A DNA stretch of 64,000 nt, taken from assembly GCA_902826165.1 (NCBI GenBank), contig CADEDV010000001.1:101693-165692 (forward strand), given 5' to 3'. Positions 43,432 through 51,913 of the stretch are shown in pieces. Source of the stretch: an uncultured Bacteroidota bacterium. GTDB taxonomy: Bacteria > Bacteroidota > Bacteroidia > Chitinophagales > Chitinophagaceae. The stretch's first letter is position 1; each line of letters opens with the position of its first letter. The notes beneath the pieces were generated by a model. It worked only from the letters and a program-made list of their open reading frames with translations, searched no databases and was not told the origin of the DNA. A program made the position numbers and the translations under genes.

Positions 43432-44961
43432 ATGCAATTATCGAAAGCAACGATAAAGAATATACAACCGCAAACAGGGCTGATCATACCGGACGAGAAA
43501 TTATTTTTATTGCCGGAAAAAGTGCTGCAGTTTGGAACAGGTGTTTTATTAAGAGGCTTACCGGATTATTTTATTGATAAAGCCAACCGGCAAAGAATTT
43601 TTAATGGCCGGGTAGTTGTGGTGAAATCTACTTCAAGCGGCGGCACGGATGAGTTTGCGCAACAAGATGGGTTGTTTACCCAATGTATCCGGGGAATTGA
43701 GAACGGGCAGCAGGTGGAGGAAGCAGTGATCAATTCCTCTATCAGCAAAGTATTATCTGCAAAAGAAGATTGGGGTAGAATAATGGATTATGCTTATCGT
43801 CCTGAAATGCAGGTGATCATATCCAATACTACTGAAGTGGGTATTGTGATGAGTGATGATAAAATAACAGATCAGCCGCCTTCATCGTTTCCCGGCAAAT
43901 TACTGGCTTTTCTGTGGGAGAGATATAAAGCTTTTAATGGCACGGAAGAAAGTGGGATGGTGATAGTACCAACGGAACTGATCTCCGGCAACGGTACCTT
44001 GCTTCGCTCCATTGTATTGGAATTGGCAGCAAAGAATAAACTGGAGCAGGAGTTCATCACCTGGCTACAAACGGCTAATCACTTTTGTAATTCACTGGTT
44101 GACCGGATCGTACCGGGTAAACTGGCCGGCGATGATAAAATAGCAACAGAAAAAAAATTAGGCTATACAGATGACCTGATGATCATGTCGGAATGTTTCC
44201 GTTTATGGGCCATTGAATCGGGTAGCGAGCAGGTAAAAGATATTTTGTCATTTACCAGGGGAGATGAAGGGGCTGTGATCGCTGCAGATATTACAAAGTT
44301 CCGGGAATTAAAACTTCGTTTATTAAACGGAACACATACGTTCAGCTCTGGCCTTGCTTTCCTGGCCGGTTTTGAAACAGTGAAAGAAGCGATGAAGGAT
44401 CAGACGATGTCTTCTTATATTGATGGGTTAATGAAGCAGGAGATCGCTGCCGTGATGTCGGGAGATATGATAAGCTATGAAGAAGCCTGTGTATTTGCAG
44501 ACCAGGTAATGGATCGTTTCCGCAACCCGTTTCTTGATCATAAATGGATCAGCATTACCATGAACTACACTTCCAAAATGAAAATGCGGAATGTACCTTT
44601 ATTGCTGAAGCATTATGAAAAGCATACCGCTGCACCTGAACTGATGGCACTGGGATTTGCCGGCTATCTTTTGTTTATGAAAGCAGAGGCGGGAAAGGAT
44701 AACGTTTATAGTGGTAATACGAACGGGAATAAATATCCCGTGCAGGATCCGCAGGCTGGCCAGTTGGCTACCTACTGGCAACAAAATGATATCAATAAAC
44801 TGGTAAAAGCAGTACTGGCAGATCAAAGTTTATGGGAAACGGATCTTTCATTGCTGCCGGCTTTTGCAGTGGCAGTGGAAGAAGCACTGAATAGATTAAT
44901 GAATAAGGGAGTGGCAGCAACACTGCAACAGGCCCAACACCAAAAAGAAATGGCGAGATGA
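43432..44961 (+). CDS. uxaB: Tagaturonate reductase
   Basis: A 509-residue protein of the mannitol-dehydrogenase superfamily (UxaB type): LQFGTGVLLRGLPDYFIDKAN near residue 32 forms the nucleotide-binding loop, ISNTTEVGI near 134, VDRIVPGK near 221, and RLLNGTHTFSSGLAFLAGF near 300 with the family's catalytic Lys/Asn/His region. It reduces D-tagaturonate to D-altronate with NADH, the second step of the galacturonate isomerase pathway. ATG 43432 is 2 bases after the CE8 stop; its own stop overlaps uxaA by 4 bases. Confidence 0.95.
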   Translation: MQLSKATIKNIQPQTGLIIPDEKLFLLPEKVLQFGTGVLLRGLPDYFIDKANRQRIFNGRVVVVKSTSSGGTDEFAQQDGLFTQCIRGIENGQQVEEAVINSSISKVLSAKEDWGRIMDYAYRPEMQVIISNTTEVGIVMSDDKITDQPPSSFPGKLLAFLWERYKAFNGTEESGMVIVPTELISGNGTLLRSIVLELAAKNKLEQEFITWLQTANHFCNSLVDRIVPGKLAGDDKIATEKKLGYTDDLMIMSECFRLWAIESGSEQVKDILSFTRGDEGAVIAADITKFRELKLRLLNGTHTFSSGLAFLAGFETVKEAMKDQTMSSYIDGLMKQEIAAVMSGDMISYEEACVFADQVMDRFRNPFLDHKWISITMNYTSKMKMRNVPLLLKHYEKHTAAPELMALGFAGYLLFMKAEAGKDNVYSGNTNGNKYPVQDPQAGQLATYWQQNDINKLVKAVLADQSLWETDLSLLPAFAVAVEEALNRLMNKGVAATLQQAQHQKEMAR

Positions 44962-46595
44962 AGCAGTTGGTTTTAAAAGTACATCCAAAAGATAATGTGC
45001 TGGTGGCGTTGATAAGTCTCAGTAAAGGAGCCGTTGTTTCCTACAACGGGGAAGAATTTACCATGCAGGAAGATATCCCGGCCAAGCATAAATTTTTTAC
45101 ACAGGATATGAAGAACGGCGATGCGATCATGATGTATGGAGTGCTGGTAGGAAAAGCACAACTGAATATTGCAAAAGGCAGCCGCATGTCAACTGAAAAT
45201 ACCAAGCATGCAGCTGAACCCTATGATTACCGCAATGCGAAATTTGAATGGCAGGCTCCGGATGTATCCCGTTTCAAAGGAAGAACTTTCAATGGTTATC
45301 ACAGGAATGACGGAAGAGTGGGTACTGCCAATTACTGGTTATTTATTCCCACCGTTTTTTGTGAGAACCGGAACCTGGATGTGATCCGGGAAGCGATGCA
45401 CAATGAACTTGGGTATGCAGTAACCGATAAATACAAACAGTACACAAATGAACTGCTGAAAGCATTTCAACAGGGTGAAGCGATTGATAAGGTTGATCTT
45501 GGGCCATCGGCAGTGCAACAAAGCCGGCCATTTAAAAATGTGGATGGTATAAAATTCCTGAATCACCAGGGTGGTTGCGGAGGTATCCGCCAGGATGCTG
45601 CTATTCTCAGTAAGCTATTGGCTGCATATGCTGATCATCCCAACGTAGGTGGTGTAACTGTATTAAGCCTGGGTTGCCAGAATTTACAGGTACAGGATTT
45701 TATGACAGACCTGAAAGCACATAACCCCAATTTTGATAAACCAATCCATATTTTTGAACAGCAACAATCACAAAGTGAAGAGCAATTAATTGCTGAAGCG
45801 ATCCGTAAAACATTTGAAGGATTGGTGGAGATCAATAAACTGGAAAGAAAATCTGCCCCGCTTAATAAATTATGCATCGGTGTAAAATGTGGCGGCAGTG
45901 ATGGTTTCAGTGGCATATCAGCTAATCCATCTGTGGGATATTGTTCTGACCTTGTTGTTGCATTAGGCGGTCAAATATTATTAGCGGAGTTTCCTGAATT
46001 ATGTGGCGTGGAGCAGGAGCTGGTAGACCGTTCTGTGAATGAACCTACGGCCCGTAAATTCATGAAACTGATGAAAGGCTACGAAGAAAAAGTAGTGAAT
46101 GCGGGGTCAAGCTTTTCGATGAACCCCTCACCGGGGAATATAAAAGATGGTTTAATAACGGATGCGATCAAGAGTGCCGGTGCAGCTAAAAAAGGCGGCA
46201 CATCACCGGTCGTTGATATACTGGATTATACAGAACCGGTTACAAAACCGGGATTAAGTTTAGTATGTACACCTGGCAATGATGTGGAAGCGACGACGGG
46301 TAAAGCTGCCAGTGGCGCCACGCTGATCTTATTTACAACCGGCTTGGGAACACCAACCGGTAATCCTGTTTGTCCGACGATCAAAGTATCTACCAATAGT
46401 GCATTAACAAAAAGAATGGGTGATATTATTGATATTGATACCGGCCCGGTGATAGAAGGCGAGAAGACCATTGAAGAAATGGGGGAAGAGATACTCGAGT
46501 ATTGTATTAAAGCTGCCAGTGGGGATGCGATACCTAAAGCAGTATTATTGAACCAGGATGATTTTATCCCCTGGAAGCGGGGAGTTAGTTTATAA
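44958..46595 (+). CDS. uxaA: D-altronate dehydratase
   Basis: A 545-residue UxaA protein: N-terminal SAF domain (about 1-85, VHPKDNVLVALISLSKGAVV..), the large catalytic domain with RVGTANYWLFIPTVFCENRN near residue 120, HQGGCGGIRQDA near 203, GVKCGGSDGFSG near 313 and FTTGLGTPTGNP near 455. The conserved Cys residues fit an iron-dependent enzyme. It dehydrates D-altronate to 2-keto-3-deoxygluconate. The overlap of 4 bases with uxaB suggests translational coupling. Confidence 0.95.
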   Translation: MKQLVLKVHPKDNVLVALISLSKGAVVSYNGEEFTMQEDIPAKHKFFTQDMKNGDAIMMYGVLVGKAQLNIAKGSRMSTENTKHAAEPYDYRNAKFEWQAPDVSRFKGRTFNGYHRNDGRVGTANYWLFIPTVFCENRNLDVIREAMHNELGYAVTDKYKQYTNELLKAFQQGEAIDKVDLGPSAVQQSRPFKNVDGIKFLNHQGGCGGIRQDAAILSKLLAAYADHPNVGGVTVLSLGCQNLQVQDFMTDLKAHNPNFDKPIHIFEQQQSQSEEQLIAEAIRKTFEGLVEINKLERKSAPLNKLCIGVKCGGSDGFSGISANPSVGYCSDLVVALGGQILLAEFPELCGVEQELVDRSVNEPTARKFMKLMKGYEEKVVNAGSSFSMNPSPGNIKDGLITDAIKSAGAAKKGGTSPVVDILDYTEPVTKPGLSLVCTPGNDVEATTGKAASGATLILFTTGLGTPTGNPVCPTIKVSTNSALTKRMGDIIDIDTGPVIEGEKTIEEMGEEILEYCIKAASGDAIPKAVLLNQDDFIPWKRGVSL

Positions 46596-46687
46596 TAGCT
46601 GAACAGCGAACCCAACGATGAAGTGTGTGACACAACAGGCGATGCTATGAAAACCAGAGCTGGCCAATTAATTTTTAAAGCAATTGT

Positions 46688-48130
46688 ATGAAACAATTCC
46701 TGGATGAGAATTTTCTCCTGAAAACAGCAACAGCACAACGTCTTTATCAGGAATATGCTAAAGACATGCCGATCATAGATTATCACTGCCACCTGCCCCC
46801 ACAGCAGATTGCAGATGATACACAGTTTGACAACCTGACCCAGGTATGGTTATATGGCGACCATTATAAATGGAGAGCCATGCGAACTAATGGGATACAT
46901 GAAAGTTTTTGTACCGGGAATAAAACTGATTGGGAAAAATTTCAAAAATGGGCGGAAACAGTTCCTTATACCTTAAGAAATCCGTTGTATCACTGGACAC
47001 ACCTGGAGCTGAAAAGATATTTTGATATCAATGATATTTTGAATGGTGATACAGCCCGGCGGATATATGATGAGTGTACTGCTAAACTGCAAACACCTGA
47101 ATATTCCGTGCGGAATTTATTACGCAAAATGAATGTAAGCCTGGTCTGTACCACTGACGACCCGGTTGATTCACTGGAGTATCACCAGAAGATCAAAGAG
47201 GATGGTTTTGAGAAACCGATCTTACCAGCTTTCCGCCCGGATAATGCCATGAATGTAAGCAGTGCGGAGAAATTTAATGCATACGTGAACAAATTATCTG
47301 CGGTAACAAATATTGCTATCTCATCGTTCGATGATTTCTTGTATGCTTTGCAAAACCGCCATGACTTCTTTGCCTCCATGGGATGCGGGGTATCTGATCA
47401 CGGGCTGGAAGAGATATATGCTGAAGACTTTACCGGTTCAGAGATTGATGCCATTTTTACCAAAGTACATGGTGGCCGAGAACTGAATGAAACCGAACAA
47501 CGCAAATTCAAATCAGCGATGCTGATCCATTTTGCAGAATGGGATTGGGAAAAAGGCTGGGTACAACAGTTCCATCTAGGGGCTTTGCGGAATAACAATT
47601 CAAGAATGCTGCAAACATTAGGACCAGATACCGGCTGGGACTCCATCGGCGATTTTTCCCAGGGAAAAGCGTTAGCGAAATTCTTAGATAAACTGGACAG
47701 TAATAATAAACTGGCGAAAACAGTTTTATATAACCTCAATCCTGCCGATAATGAACTGATGGCAACCATGATCGGTAATTTCAATGATGGATCTGCTGCA
47801 GGCAAAATACAATGGGGATCTGCCTGGTGGTTCCTGGATCAGCGGGATGGTATGACCAAACAGATCAACGCATTGAGCAATATGGGATTGCTCAGTAAGT
47901 TCATTGGTATGCTGACCGATTCAAGAAGTTTCCTGTCGTTTCCGCGGCATGAATATTTCAGGCGGATATTATGTGACCTGTTTGGAGATGAAATTGAAAA
48001 TGGTGAATTACCCAATGATGTGAAATGGGTGGGTAAAGTGATACAGGATATTTGCTTTAATAATAACAGGGATTATTTCAACTGGCAACTGGATGTACAG
48101 CCAGCGGTTAGTAAGCCCGCTGTTGTGTGA
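46688..48130 (+). CDS. uxaC: Uronate isomerase (glucuronate/galacturonate isomerase)
   Basis: A 480-residue amidohydrolase-superfamily protein of the UxaC type: MPIIDYHCHLPPQQIADD near residue 30 with the HxH metal motif, CTTDDPVDSLEYH near 155, LIHFAEWDWEKGW near 277, and MLTDSRSFLSFPRHEYFRR near 409. It converts D-galacturonate to D-tagaturonate and D-glucuronate to D-fructuronate, the entry step of the pathway. It is 92 bases after uxaA with no obvious new promoter, so probably in the same transcript. It ends just before the kdgK operator array. Confidence 0.95.
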   Translation: MKQFLDENFLLKTATAQRLYQEYAKDMPIIDYHCHLPPQQIADDTQFDNLTQVWLYGDHYKWRAMRTNGIHESFCTGNKTDWEKFQKWAETVPYTLRNPLYHWTHLELKRYFDINDILNGDTARRIYDECTAKLQTPEYSVRNLLRKMNVSLVCTTDDPVDSLEYHQKIKEDGFEKPILPAFRPDNAMNVSSAEKFNAYVNKLSAVTNIAISSFDDFLYALQNRHDFFASMGCGVSDHGLEEIYAEDFTGSEIDAIFTKVHGGRELNETEQRKFKSAMLIHFAEWDWEKGWVQQFHLGALRNNNSRMLQTLGPDTGWDSIGDFSQGKALAKFLDKLDSNNKLAKTVLYNLNPADNELMATMIGNFNDGSAAGKIQWGSAWWFLDQRDGMTKQINALSNMGLLSKFIGMLTDSRSFLSFPRHEYFRRILCDLFGDEIENGELPNDVKWVGKVIQDICFNNNRDYFNWQLDVQPAVSKPAVV

Positions 48131-48138
48131 ACAGCGGC

Positions 48139-48202
48139 ATCGTTACCGGGCGAAATCCGGTATCGTTGCCGGTAATATTTTCAATCAAAGTACCCGGGAA
48201 TC
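48139..48202. promoter_or_regulatory. Phased operator array upstream of kdgK
   Basis: Two good half-matches to the CGTTnCCGGnAACG operator, ATCGTTACCGGGCGA (48139-48153) and ATCGTTGCCGGTAAT (48162-48176), plus AGTACCCGGGAATC (48189-48202). CCGG cores begin at 48146, 48157, 48169 and 48194, so the steps are 11, 12 and 25 bases, close to whole helical turns. The kdgK start is 65 bases beyond the array. Confidence 0.6.
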
Positions 48203-48267
48203 AGGATCATTTGACAGGTCATGATGTATCTTTCGATCATAAACCTAAAAAGTATAAATAAAATAGT

Positions 48268-49293
48268 ATGTCAAAGAAAGTAGTAACACTGGGAGAGATT
48301 ATGTTGCGTTTATCCACTCCCGACTTCAAACGTTTTGTACAGGCCGATACATTTGATATTACCTATGGCGGTGGTGAGGCCAACGTGTCTGCTGCCTTGT
48401 GCAATTATGGCCTGAACGGAACTTTTGTAACCAAAGTGCCTAATAATCCCATTGGCCAGGCAGCGATCAACCACCTGCGTCGTTATGGAGTAGACACCCA
48501 GTTCATTGCCCGTGGTGGTGAAAGATTAGGAATCTATTTCCTGGAGACAGGAGCGTCTATGAGAGCATCGCAGGTTGTATATGACCGTGCCGGCGCTTCT
48601 ATTGCTGATGTGGATGCCAGTGAATTTGATTTTGATAAAATACTGGATGGTGCTTCCTGGTTTCATACTACCGGTATCACTCCTGCACTGAGTGATAAAG
48701 CAGCGGCATTAACTGAAGCGGCACTGAAAGCGGCCAAAGCAAAAGGCATTACTACCAGCATTGACCTGAACTACCGGAAGAAGTTGTGGAGCAAAGAAAA
48801 AGCAAGAGAAGTGATGACCAGGCTTTGTCAATATGTGGATGTATGTATCGGTAACGAAGAAGACGCCGATACAACCCTGGGTTTTAAAGCAGCCAATACG
48901 GATGTGACCAAGGGCGAATTGCACCTGGATGGTTTTAAAGATGTGTTCAAACAAATGAAGGAAAAATTCGGCTTCAAATTCATTGCTTCTTCATTGAGAG
49001 AAAGCCACAGTGCCAGTGATAATGGTTGGAGTGCATTGGTATATGATGGCAGTGAGTTTTACCATACGAAGCAATATAGTGTCCGTATCGTGGACAGGGT
49101 AGGCAGTGGTGATAGTTTTGCCAGTGGCCTTATATATGGATTAGTAACCGGGATGCCAATGGCAGAAGCTGCAGAATTTGGAGTAGCAGCTTCGGCACTG
49201 AAGCATACAATTCCGGGCGACCTGAATCATGCAACCTTAGGAGAAGTGAAAGACCTGGTAAAAGGTGATGGCAGCGGAAGGGTGCAACGTTAA
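48268..49293 (+). CDS. kdgK: 2-keto-3-deoxygluconate kinase (PfkB family)
   Basis: A 341-residue ribokinase-fold sugar kinase: VTLGEIMLRLSTPDFKRF at the start, TYGGGEANVSAALCNYG near residue 32 (PfkB motif 1 region), TSIDLNYRKKLW near 168, and DRVGSGDSFASGLIYG near 275 (PfkB motif 2 with the catalytic Asp near 279). It phosphorylates KDG to KDPG, linking uxaA to kdgA. It heads the fourth block of the locus, behind an operator array, and is followed 43 bases later by the YhcH-type gene. Confidence 0.92.
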   Translation: MSKKVVTLGEIMLRLSTPDFKRFVQADTFDITYGGGEANVSAALCNYGLNGTFVTKVPNNPIGQAAINHLRRYGVDTQFIARGGERLGIYFLETGASMRASQVVYDRAGASIADVDASEFDFDKILDGASWFHTTGITPALSDKAAALTEAALKAAKAKGITTSIDLNYRKKLWSKEKAREVMTRLCQYVDVCIGNEEDADTTLGFKAANTDVTKGELHLDGFKDVFKQMKEKFGFKFIASSLRESHSASDNGWSALVYDGSEFYHTKQYSVRIVDRVGSGDSFASGLIYGLVTGMPMAEAAEFGVAASALKHTIPGDLNHATLGEVKDLVKGDGSGRVQR

Positions 49294-49336
49294 GTATTTG
49301 AAGTTTAAAGTTTGTGACTCATTAAAGCAGATAGTA

Positions 49337-49786
49337 ATGATAATTGATACAGTACAAAATGCATCAAAATACTTTTCAGTACATCCGTTGTTTGAAAAGG
49401 CCTTTGCGTTTATTAAGGAAACCGACCTCGCTAATGCAGCAGACGGCAAATCAGAGATTGCGAAAGGGCTGAAAGCGATTTTCAGTAATGCACCCGGCAA
49501 GACCAGGGAAGCCAGCCTGTCCAAATTTGAATGTCATAATAAGAACATTGATATACAACTTTGCATCAATGGTGTGGAGACCATCGGCTGGAAGCCCCGG
49601 GCCAAATGTGTAACACCCAATGGGGGATACAACGAGGAAAAGGATGTACAGTTATACCATGACGGGGCCGATACATTCTTTCAACTCACCAATGGACAGT
49701 TTGCGATCTTCTTCCCGGAAGATGTGCATGCACCAATGATCGGGGAAGGCGAAATAAAAAAATTGGTGATCAAAGTAAAAATTTAA
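49337..49786 (+). CDS. YhcH/YjgK/YiaL family protein (DUF386)
   Basis: A 149-residue cupin-like protein: MIIDTVQNASKYFSVHPLFEKAFAFI at the start, CHNKNIDIQLCINGVETIGW near residue 70, and FAIFFPEDVHAPMIGEGEIKKLVIKVKI at the end, with the His/Glu metal-site pattern of DUF386. Members accompany sialic acid, uronate or anomeric-sugar genes and may act on free sugars or as metal-dependent isomerases or anomerases; none of this is proven for the pectin context. ATG 49337 is used, since the frame from 49265 overlaps kdgK. It is 2 bases before kdgA. Confidence 0.85.
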   Translation: MIIDTVQNASKYFSVHPLFEKAFAFIKETDLANAADGKSEIAKGLKAIFSNAPGKTREASLSKFECHNKNIDIQLCINGVETIGWKPRAKCVTPNGGYNEEKDVQLYHDGADTFFQLTNGQFAIFFPEDVHAPMIGEGEIKKLVIKVKI

Positions 49787-49788
49787 CC

Positions 49789-50451
49789 ATGAGCAGGACA
49801 CAACAAATAACAGATGCAATTGTAGCACAGGGTATCTTGCCCTTGTACTTTAATCCAAGCGAAGAAATTAGCCTTGATACGTTAAAAGCAATTTATAAAG
49901 CAGGTATTAAGGCAGTCGAATATACCAACCGGGGTGATGCTGCCCTCAGTAATTTTAAAAAAATGGTCGTACTGCGGAATGCAGAAATGCCCGGTTTATT
50001 ATTAGGCGTGGGCACCATCAAAAACATGCAGCATGCCACAGATTATATGGCCGCAGGTGCAGATTTTCTCGTAAGCCCGGGCTTTGTGCCCGAAGTGGCT
50101 GCTTATTGTGTGGCGAATGATATTTTCTATGCACCCGGTTGCATGACGCCTACGGAGATCATTGCTGCAGAAAATGCAGGTATCAAATTCATTAAACTCT
50201 TCCCTGGAAATATGCTGGGTACCGAGTTTTTGACAACAATTAAAGATATCTTTCCTAAACTATTATTCATGCCTACGGGTGGAGTGGATACAACAAAGGA
50301 AAGCATTGAAAGCTGGTATAAAGCGGGTGTTTGCGCCGTTGGAATGGGCAGCAAACTGATCAGTAAGAAATTGATGGAAGCAAAGGATTATGCCAGCATG
50401 GAGACAGCTACAAAAGAAGTACTAACGATTATCGCATCAATTAAAAAATAG
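49789..50451 (+). CDS. kdgA: KDPG aldolase (2-keto-3-deoxy-6-phosphogluconate aldolase)
   Basis: A 220-residue class-I aldolase of the KDPG/KHG type: the catalytic Glu in VEYTNRGD near residue 45, GVGTIKN near 75, the Schiff-base Lys in IKFIKLFPG near 134, and the phosphate-binding PTGGVD near 164. It splits KDPG into pyruvate and glyceraldehyde 3-phosphate, closing the galacturonate pathway. It lies 2 bases after the YhcH-type gene and 35 before the transporter. Confidence 0.95.
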   Translation: MSRTQQITDAIVAQGILPLYFNPSEEISLDTLKAIYKAGIKAVEYTNRGDAALSNFKKMVVLRNAEMPGLLLGVGTIKNMQHATDYMAAGADFLVSPGFVPEVAAYCVANDIFYAPGCMTPTEIIAAENAGIKFIKLFPGNMLGTEFLTTIKDIFPKLLFMPTGGVDTTKESIESWYKAGVCAVGMGSKLISKKLMEAKDYASMETATKEVLTIIASIKK

Positions 50452-50486
50452 GCTCCGCCATCGAGGTTGGGGCAAAAAAGTAAATC

Positions 50487-51857
50487 ATGACATTGCAAGC
50501 CGTAGGTAAATACAGATGGACCATTTGTGCACTTTTGTTTTTTGCAACCACCGTTAACTACCTTGATCGGCAGGTATTGAGTTTATTGGCTCCGGATTTG
50601 TCAAAGGAGTTTGGTTGGAGTAATAGTGACTATGCCAATATCACGTCCGTATTTCAGTTTGTTTACGCCATTTCCATGTTGTTTGCGGGACGTCTTATCG
50701 ACAAACTGGGTACCAAAGCAGGATTTATATTAGCTATTGTGATCTGGTCTATTGGTGCGATCATGCATGCGGTTGCCATACCAATCGGAACAGGGGTATC
50801 CAATCTTTTTGCGTGGATCGGAATCGGTGCTGTACCCGTTTCTATTGCAGGTTTTATGGTTGCCCGGGCCGTACTGGGTTTAGGGGAATCCGGAAACTTT
50901 CCTGCTGCTATCAAAGCCACTGCAGAATATTTTCCCAAGAAAGAAAGATCGTTTGCAACTGGGATTTTTAATTCAGGTGCTAATATAGGAGCGATACTGG
51001 CTCCGCTTACTGTTCCCTGGATTGCGGAGACGTGGAACTGGGAAACAGCCTTTATACTCATCGGGGCAGTTGGTTTCATATGGTTATTATGCTGGAATAT
51101 TTACTATGCATTACCACGGAAGCAAAAAAGACTTTCTGCCGCTGAACTGGCTTATATTGAAAGTGATAAAGAAGATGAGCCTGTTACCGAAAACACGAAT
51201 GTGAAAGCAGCAAAAATTTCCTGGATCAAATTGCTGGGCTATAAACAAACCTGGGCTTTTGCGTTTGGTAAAATGATGACAGATGGGGTATGGTGGTTCT
51301 TCCTGTTCTGGCTGCCCAAATACCTAGATGCCCAATATGGGATGACAGGAAAAGAGATCATGTTGCCTTTGGCAGTATTGTATAGCATGACCATGTTTGG
51401 AAGTATTGGCGGCGGTTATTTCCCAACCTATTTTATTAATAAGGGATACAATCCTTATGACGGCAGAATGAAAGCCATGCTGCTGATTGCACTTATCCCG
51501 CTGGTGGTACTGGCGGCACAGCCATTCGGGTATATATCATTCTGGGTGCCTGTTATCTTAATTGGTATAGGTGCATCGGCACACCAGGCCTGGAGTGCTA
51601 ATATCTTCACCACTGTATCTGACATGTTTCCTAAAAAGGCGGTGGGTTCCGTAGTAGGTATTGGTGGAATGGCCGGGGGTTTAGGTGGGGTGGCGATTTC
51701 TAAAATCGGCGGTGCGTTATTTGATCATTACAAAGCGTTGGGACATATTCAAACCGGGTATACCATCATGTTTGCCTTTTGTGCTGTAGCTTACCTGATC
51801 GCCTGGTTTGTGATGAAGGCCCTGGTGCCAAAATATAAACCTATTACCGACCTGTAG
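50487..51857 (+). CDS. ExuT-like hexuronate MFS transporter
   Basis: A 456-residue major-facilitator protein with about twelve hydrophobic segments. The N-terminus KYRWTICALLFFATTVNYLDRQVLSLLAPDL and the GLGESGNFPAAIKATAEYFPKKERSFATGIFNSG block are hallmarks of the anion:cation symporter group that includes the E. coli galacturonate/glucuronate carrier ExuT. It should bring free galacturonate across the inner membrane. Last gene of the pectin locus, followed by a bidirectional terminator. Confidence 0.92.
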   Translation: MTLQAVGKYRWTICALLFFATTVNYLDRQVLSLLAPDLSKEFGWSNSDYANITSVFQFVYAISMLFAGRLIDKLGTKAGFILAIVIWSIGAIMHAVAIPIGTGVSNLFAWIGIGAVPVSIAGFMVARAVLGLGESGNFPAAIKATAEYFPKKERSFATGIFNSGANIGAILAPLTVPWIAETWNWETAFILIGAVGFIWLLCWNIYYALPRKQKRLSAAELAYIESDKEDEPVTENTNVKAAKISWIKLLGYKQTWAFAFGKMMTDGVWWFFLFWLPKYLDAQYGMTGKEIMLPLAVLYSMTMFGSIGGGYFPTYFINKGYNPYDGRMKAMLLIALIPLVVLAAQPFGYISFWVPVILIGIGASAHQAWSANIFTTVSDMFPKKAVGSVVGIGGMAGGLGGVAISKIGGALFDHYKALGHIQTGYTIMFAFCAVAYLIAWFVMKALVPKYKPITDL

Positions 51858-51885
51858 TAATATAGTGATATACCCATTAAATAAG

Positions 51886-51909
51886 AATCCCCGCCACCTG
51901 GCGGGGATT
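51886..51909. terminator. Bidirectional terminator at the end of the pectin locus
   Basis: AATCCCCGCC and GGCGGGGATT form a perfect 10-base stem with a 4-base loop, flanked by A and T on both sides. It lies between the stops of the ExuT-like gene (plus) and the acyl-CoA ligase (minus). Confidence 0.9.
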
Positions 51910-51913
51910 TCTC

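Noticed and set aside
46226..46792. 188-codon minus-strand ORF over the uxaA-uxaC junction
   Set aside because: It runs antisense through the conserved C-terminus of UxaA and the N-terminus of UxaC; no motif supports it.
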